NCBI GenBank assembly: GCA_017446125.1
Contig: JAFSRL010000158.1
Location: forward strand, 1 to 24,320
Direction: 5' to 3'
DNA: 24,320 nt
Source: Lachnospiraceae bacterium
GTDB lineage: Bacteria > Bacillota > Clostridia > Lachnospirales > Lachnospiraceae
The position numbers and the translations under genes were made by a program. Of the stretch, positions 22,306 through 24,320 are shown one piece after another. Under the pieces are notes generated by a model. It saw nothing but the letters and a program-made list of their open reading frames with translations, ran no database searches and was not told the DNA's origin. The number at the start of each line of letters is the position of its first letter. Positions within the stretch are counted from its first letter, which is position 1.

Positions 22306-23541
22306 ATGCAGTTTTCAACGTTACTGATCTCCTACGCGGAGGTCGCATTAAAAGGAAAGAACCGCTCCTTCTTCGAGGACGCGCTCATTGCCAGAATCGA
22401 GACGGTGCTCTTAAACTGTACGGGAAGCTTTCGTGTTTTGCGCTACACGGGACGTATCTATGTGGAAGCACAGGACTATGACTTCGACGAAACCATCGAG
22501 GCGCTGCAGCATGTCTTCGGCATTGTCGGGATTGCGCCCGCGATTTTGATGAAGCGGATTGAGAAGACGGACGGTGTGCCTTCGGCGCTGCCCGATACGG
22601 ATTGTATCGCGGAAGAAGTGCTGCACTTTATGCGCGAGGTGTATGTGGAGACGGGGCGCGCAACCGCAGCGCATCCCATGACGTTTAAGGTCAAGTGCCG
22701 GCGCGTGGACAAGAAGTATCCGCTTACCTCGATGGAGGTCGACGCGATTCTGGGCGAGAAGATTTTAGACGCGTTTGATGCGTTCACGGTCGACGTGCAT
22801 CATCCGGAGATTCTTTTGCATGTCGAGCTGCGCGAGAACGTCTTCATTTATTCGGATATTTTAAAGGGACCGGGCGGTATGCCCATCGGCTCGAACGGGA
22901 AGGCGATGCTTCTGTTGTCCGGCGGCATCGATTCGCCGGTTGCCGGTTACATGGTCGCCAAGCGCGGCGTGCACATCGAGGCGGTTTACTTTCACGCGCC
23001 GCCCTATACGAGCGAACGCGCGAAGGAAAAGGTCGTCGATCTCGCACGCGTCATCGCGTCCTACACCGGCGGGGTGAAGCTGCATGTCATCAACTTCACG
23101 GACATCCAGATGTACATTTACGAAAAATGTCCCAAGGATGAGCTGACGATTCTGATGCGACGCTACATGATGCGCATTGCGGAGAAGCTCGCCATCGATT
23201 CCCACTGCCTTGCGCTTGTGACGGGAGAAAGCATCGGGCAGGTCGCGTCGCAGACCATGCAGTCGCTGACCGCCACGGATGAGGTGGTGGAGACGATGCC
23301 TGTTTTCCGCCCGCTCATTGCGCTCGACAAGCAGGAAATCGTGACGGTGTCGGAAAAAATCGGGACTTACGAAACGTCGATTCTTCCTTACGAGGACTGC
23401 TGCACGATCTTTGTCGCGAAGCACCCCGTGACAAAGCCGCGCGTCGACGTAATCCGCAAGCACGAGGTGTTTTTGGAGGAAAAAATAGACGCGCTCCTGG
23501 AGCGCGCCTTTGCAACCGGGGAAATCATTGACGTCAGATGA
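22306..23541 (+). CDS. thiI: tRNA 4-thiouridine synthase ThiI
   Basis: A 411-aa enzyme that adenylates U8 of tRNA and inserts sulfur to make 4-thiouridine. The order is an N-terminal ferredoxin-like part (ISYAEVALKGKNRSFFE), the THUMP domain (about 60-170), then the PP-loop ATPase with LLLSGGIDSPVAGY. It stops after the ATPase domain and lacks the rhodanese domain of the 482-aa E. coli enzyme. That is the short Firmicutes form, which receives sulfur directly from a partner desulfurase, here encoded just upstream. GAGGATG precedes the ATG. Its 3' end overlaps the convergent HPr-like gene by 8 nt. Confidence 0.96.
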   Translation: MQFSTLLISYAEVALKGKNRSFFEDALIARIETVLLNCTGSFRVLRYTGRIYVEAQDYDFDETIEALQHVFGIVGIAPAILMKRIEKTDGVPSALPDTDCIAEEVLHFMREVYVETGRATAAHPMTFKVKCRRVDKKYPLTSMEVDAILGEKILDAFDAFTVDVHHPEILLHVELRENVFIYSDILKGPGGMPIGSNGKAMLLLSGGIDSPVAGYMVAKRGVHIEAVYFHAPPYTSERAKEKVVDLARVIASYTGGVKLHVINFTDIQMYIYEKCPKDELTILMRRYMMRIAEKLAIDSHCLALVTGESIGQVASQTMQSLTATDEVVETMPVFRPLIALDKQEIVTVSEKIGTYETSILPYEDCCTIFVAKHPVTKPRVDVIRKHEVFLEEKIDALLERAFATGEIIDVR

Positions 23542-23767
23542 CGTAGTTGTCGATGATCTTCATGATGTCGGGAAGCTCCTCTTCCGTCGCATGAATGTTT
23601 AAGTCGATCGGTTTGCTTAAGTCAAGCGAGAAGATACCCATAATGGACTTCGCGTCGATGACGTAGCGGCCGGACACCAGGTCGAAATCATAGTCAAACT
23701 GCGCGATATCATTGACAAAGGACTTGACCTTGTCGATGGAGTTTAAAGAGATTTTTACGGTTTTCAT
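23534..23767 (-). CDS. HPr-like protein lacking the phosphorylatable histidine
   Basis: A 77-aa protein with HPr length and fold pattern: a first strand, a helix (KVKSFVNDIAQF), then GRYVIDAKSIMGIFSLDL, which aligns with the Ser46 region of HPr, and a C-terminal helix. The HPr active-site segment with His15 is replaced by NSIDKV, so it cannot carry phosphate from Enzyme I. Ser41 stands where regulatory Ser46 would be. This recalls Bacillus Crh, which also lacks His15 but keeps Ser46. A regulatory role is an inference. GAGGAA lies eight bases before the ATG. It is a single gene, convergent with thiI. Confidence 0.8.
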   Translation of the reverse strand: MKTVKISLNSIDKVKSFVNDIAQFDYDFDLVSGRYVIDAKSIMGIFSLDLSKPIDLNIHATEEELPDIMKIIDNYVI

Positions 23768-23852
23768 GGTTATTGTTCCTCTTTTCTTTTTGCGTGTGTT
23801 GTTGCGTTATAAATAATGATATACGGATTACCGTCGCTTCATCACTTATATC

Positions 23853-23881
23853 ATACTACGTCGATTCAAAACAAAAGTCAA
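23853..23881 (-). promoter_or_regulatory. Promoter of the HPr-like gene
   Basis: On the minus strand, TTGACT (23876-23881) and TAGTAT (23853-23858) are 17 bp apart, with the likely start near 23846 and a leader of about 80 nt. No equally good plus-strand promoter for the mtaB-like gene was found in 23768-23907. Confidence 0.5.
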
Positions 23882-23907
23882 TGGTGAGGCGCTTCAAGGA
23901 GGCATGC

Positions 23908-24320
23908 ATGGCGCGCACGGTCGCGTTCCACAGCTTGGGCTGCAAAGTAAACAGTTACGAATCAGAGGTCATGGCGCGTTCCTTTCTCGCGCAGGGCTTT
24001 GAAATCGTGCCCTTTCACGGCATCGCGGATGTCTATGTCGTCAACACCTGCTCCGTGACCAACATCGCGGACCGCAAGAGCCGCCAGATGCTGCACCAGG
24101 CACGCAGGCGCAATCCGGATGCGGTTGTGGTTGCCGTGGGGTGTTATGTGGAGACGGATACGGAGAAGGTGCGCGCGGATGAGAAGGTGGATTTGGCGGT
24201 GGGGAATGTGGATAAGACCCGCGTCGCGGAGCATGTGGTGGAGTTTCTTCGGGGTACTGATGAGAAGCCGAAAGACGCCCTTGCTCATGATGCGGTAAAC
24301 GGTCCTCGTCAGGCACACTC
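23908..24320 (+). CDS. mtaB: tRNA methylthiotransferase, MtaB-like (N-terminal part, cut by window end)
   Basis: The first 137 codons of a radical-SAM methylthiotransferase. The N-terminal UPF0004 domain shows its three iron-sulfur cysteines: Cys12 in HSLGCKVN, Cys48 in NTCSVTN and Cys79 in GCYVE. The LGCKVN-Y-E form with VNTCSVTNIADRKSRQ points to MtaB (YqeV), which adds a methylthio group to t6A37 of tRNA, rather than MiaB or RimO. The radical-SAM and TRAM domains lie beyond the window. AAGGAGG (23896-23902) sits five bases before the ATG at 23908; an in-frame ATG at 23881 lies upstream of that site and is less likely. The frame is open to the last base. Confidence 0.9.
   Translation, partial: MARTVAFHSLGCKVNSYESEVMARSFLAQGFEIVPFHGIADVYVVNTCSVTNIADRKSRQMLHQARRRNPDAVVVAVGCYVETDTEKVRADEKVDLAVGNVDKTRVAEHVVEFLRGTDEKPKDALAHDAVNGPRQAH

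Overview
The window looks like chromosomal DNA of a Gram-positive anaerobe of the class Clostridia, most likely a Lachnospiraceae-type bacterium. This is inferred from gene families and order: the ireB-ruvX-DUF1292 trio next to RNase J, a type III glutamine synthetase, a DUF1846 protein, ftsEX with a coiled-coil M23 hydrolase and a CtpA/CtpB protease, a YjfB-type small protein, ThiI without a rhodanese domain, and Shine-Dalgarno sites of the AAGGAGG kind. There is no phage, insertion sequence with a transposase, CRISPR array or resistance cassette. Most of the content is housekeeping, so the interesting points are small ones.

Layout. (1) 1-1440: a lone PLP aminotransferase gene (minus strand) bracketed by an 18-bp perfect inverted repeat, with two palindromic REP-like units on its right. 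(2) 1488-6637: a DUF1846 gene (plus) meets, with no spacer, a two-gene minus-strand operon of a repeat-bearing membrane-anchored surface protein followed by a Ser/Thr kinase. (3) 6815-12016: a minus-strand operon for cell-wall remodelling in the order PucR/CdaR-type regulator, ftsE, ftsX, PcsB/EnvC-like M23 hydrolase, S41 protease. (4) 12264-13318: a YjfB-like small protein (plus), an acyl-ACP thioesterase (minus) and a tRNA-Gln(CUG) gene (plus). (5) 13287-20292: a seven-gene minus-strand run, ireB-ruvX-DUF1292-RNase J-short MltG-like-glutamine synthetase III-polytopic membrane protein. (6) 20378-24320: rsmE, cysteine desulfurase and thiI on the plus strand, an HPr-like gene lacking the phosphorylatable histidine on the minus strand, and the start of an mtaB-type methylthiotransferase that runs off the window.

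How they work together. FtsEX is an ABC-type switch that in other Firmicutes activates a coiled-coil peptidoglycan hydrolase, and that partner is encoded immediately downstream. The cysteine desulfurase and ThiI form a sulfur relay for 4-thiouridine in tRNA. RsmE and MtaB also act on RNA, so the right end is an RNA-modification cluster. The kinase and the surface protein overlap by 4 nt and probably act at the same membrane.

The gene packing is very tight. All four convergent junctions inside the window abut or overlap, including one where a protein C-terminus is encoded on the antisense strand of the tRNA. No stretch over 300 bp lacks a gene; the longest gap (12017-12263) holds two promoters and two inverted repeats. 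Start codons were moved to fit ribosome-binding sites in many genes, giving several TTG and GTG starts.
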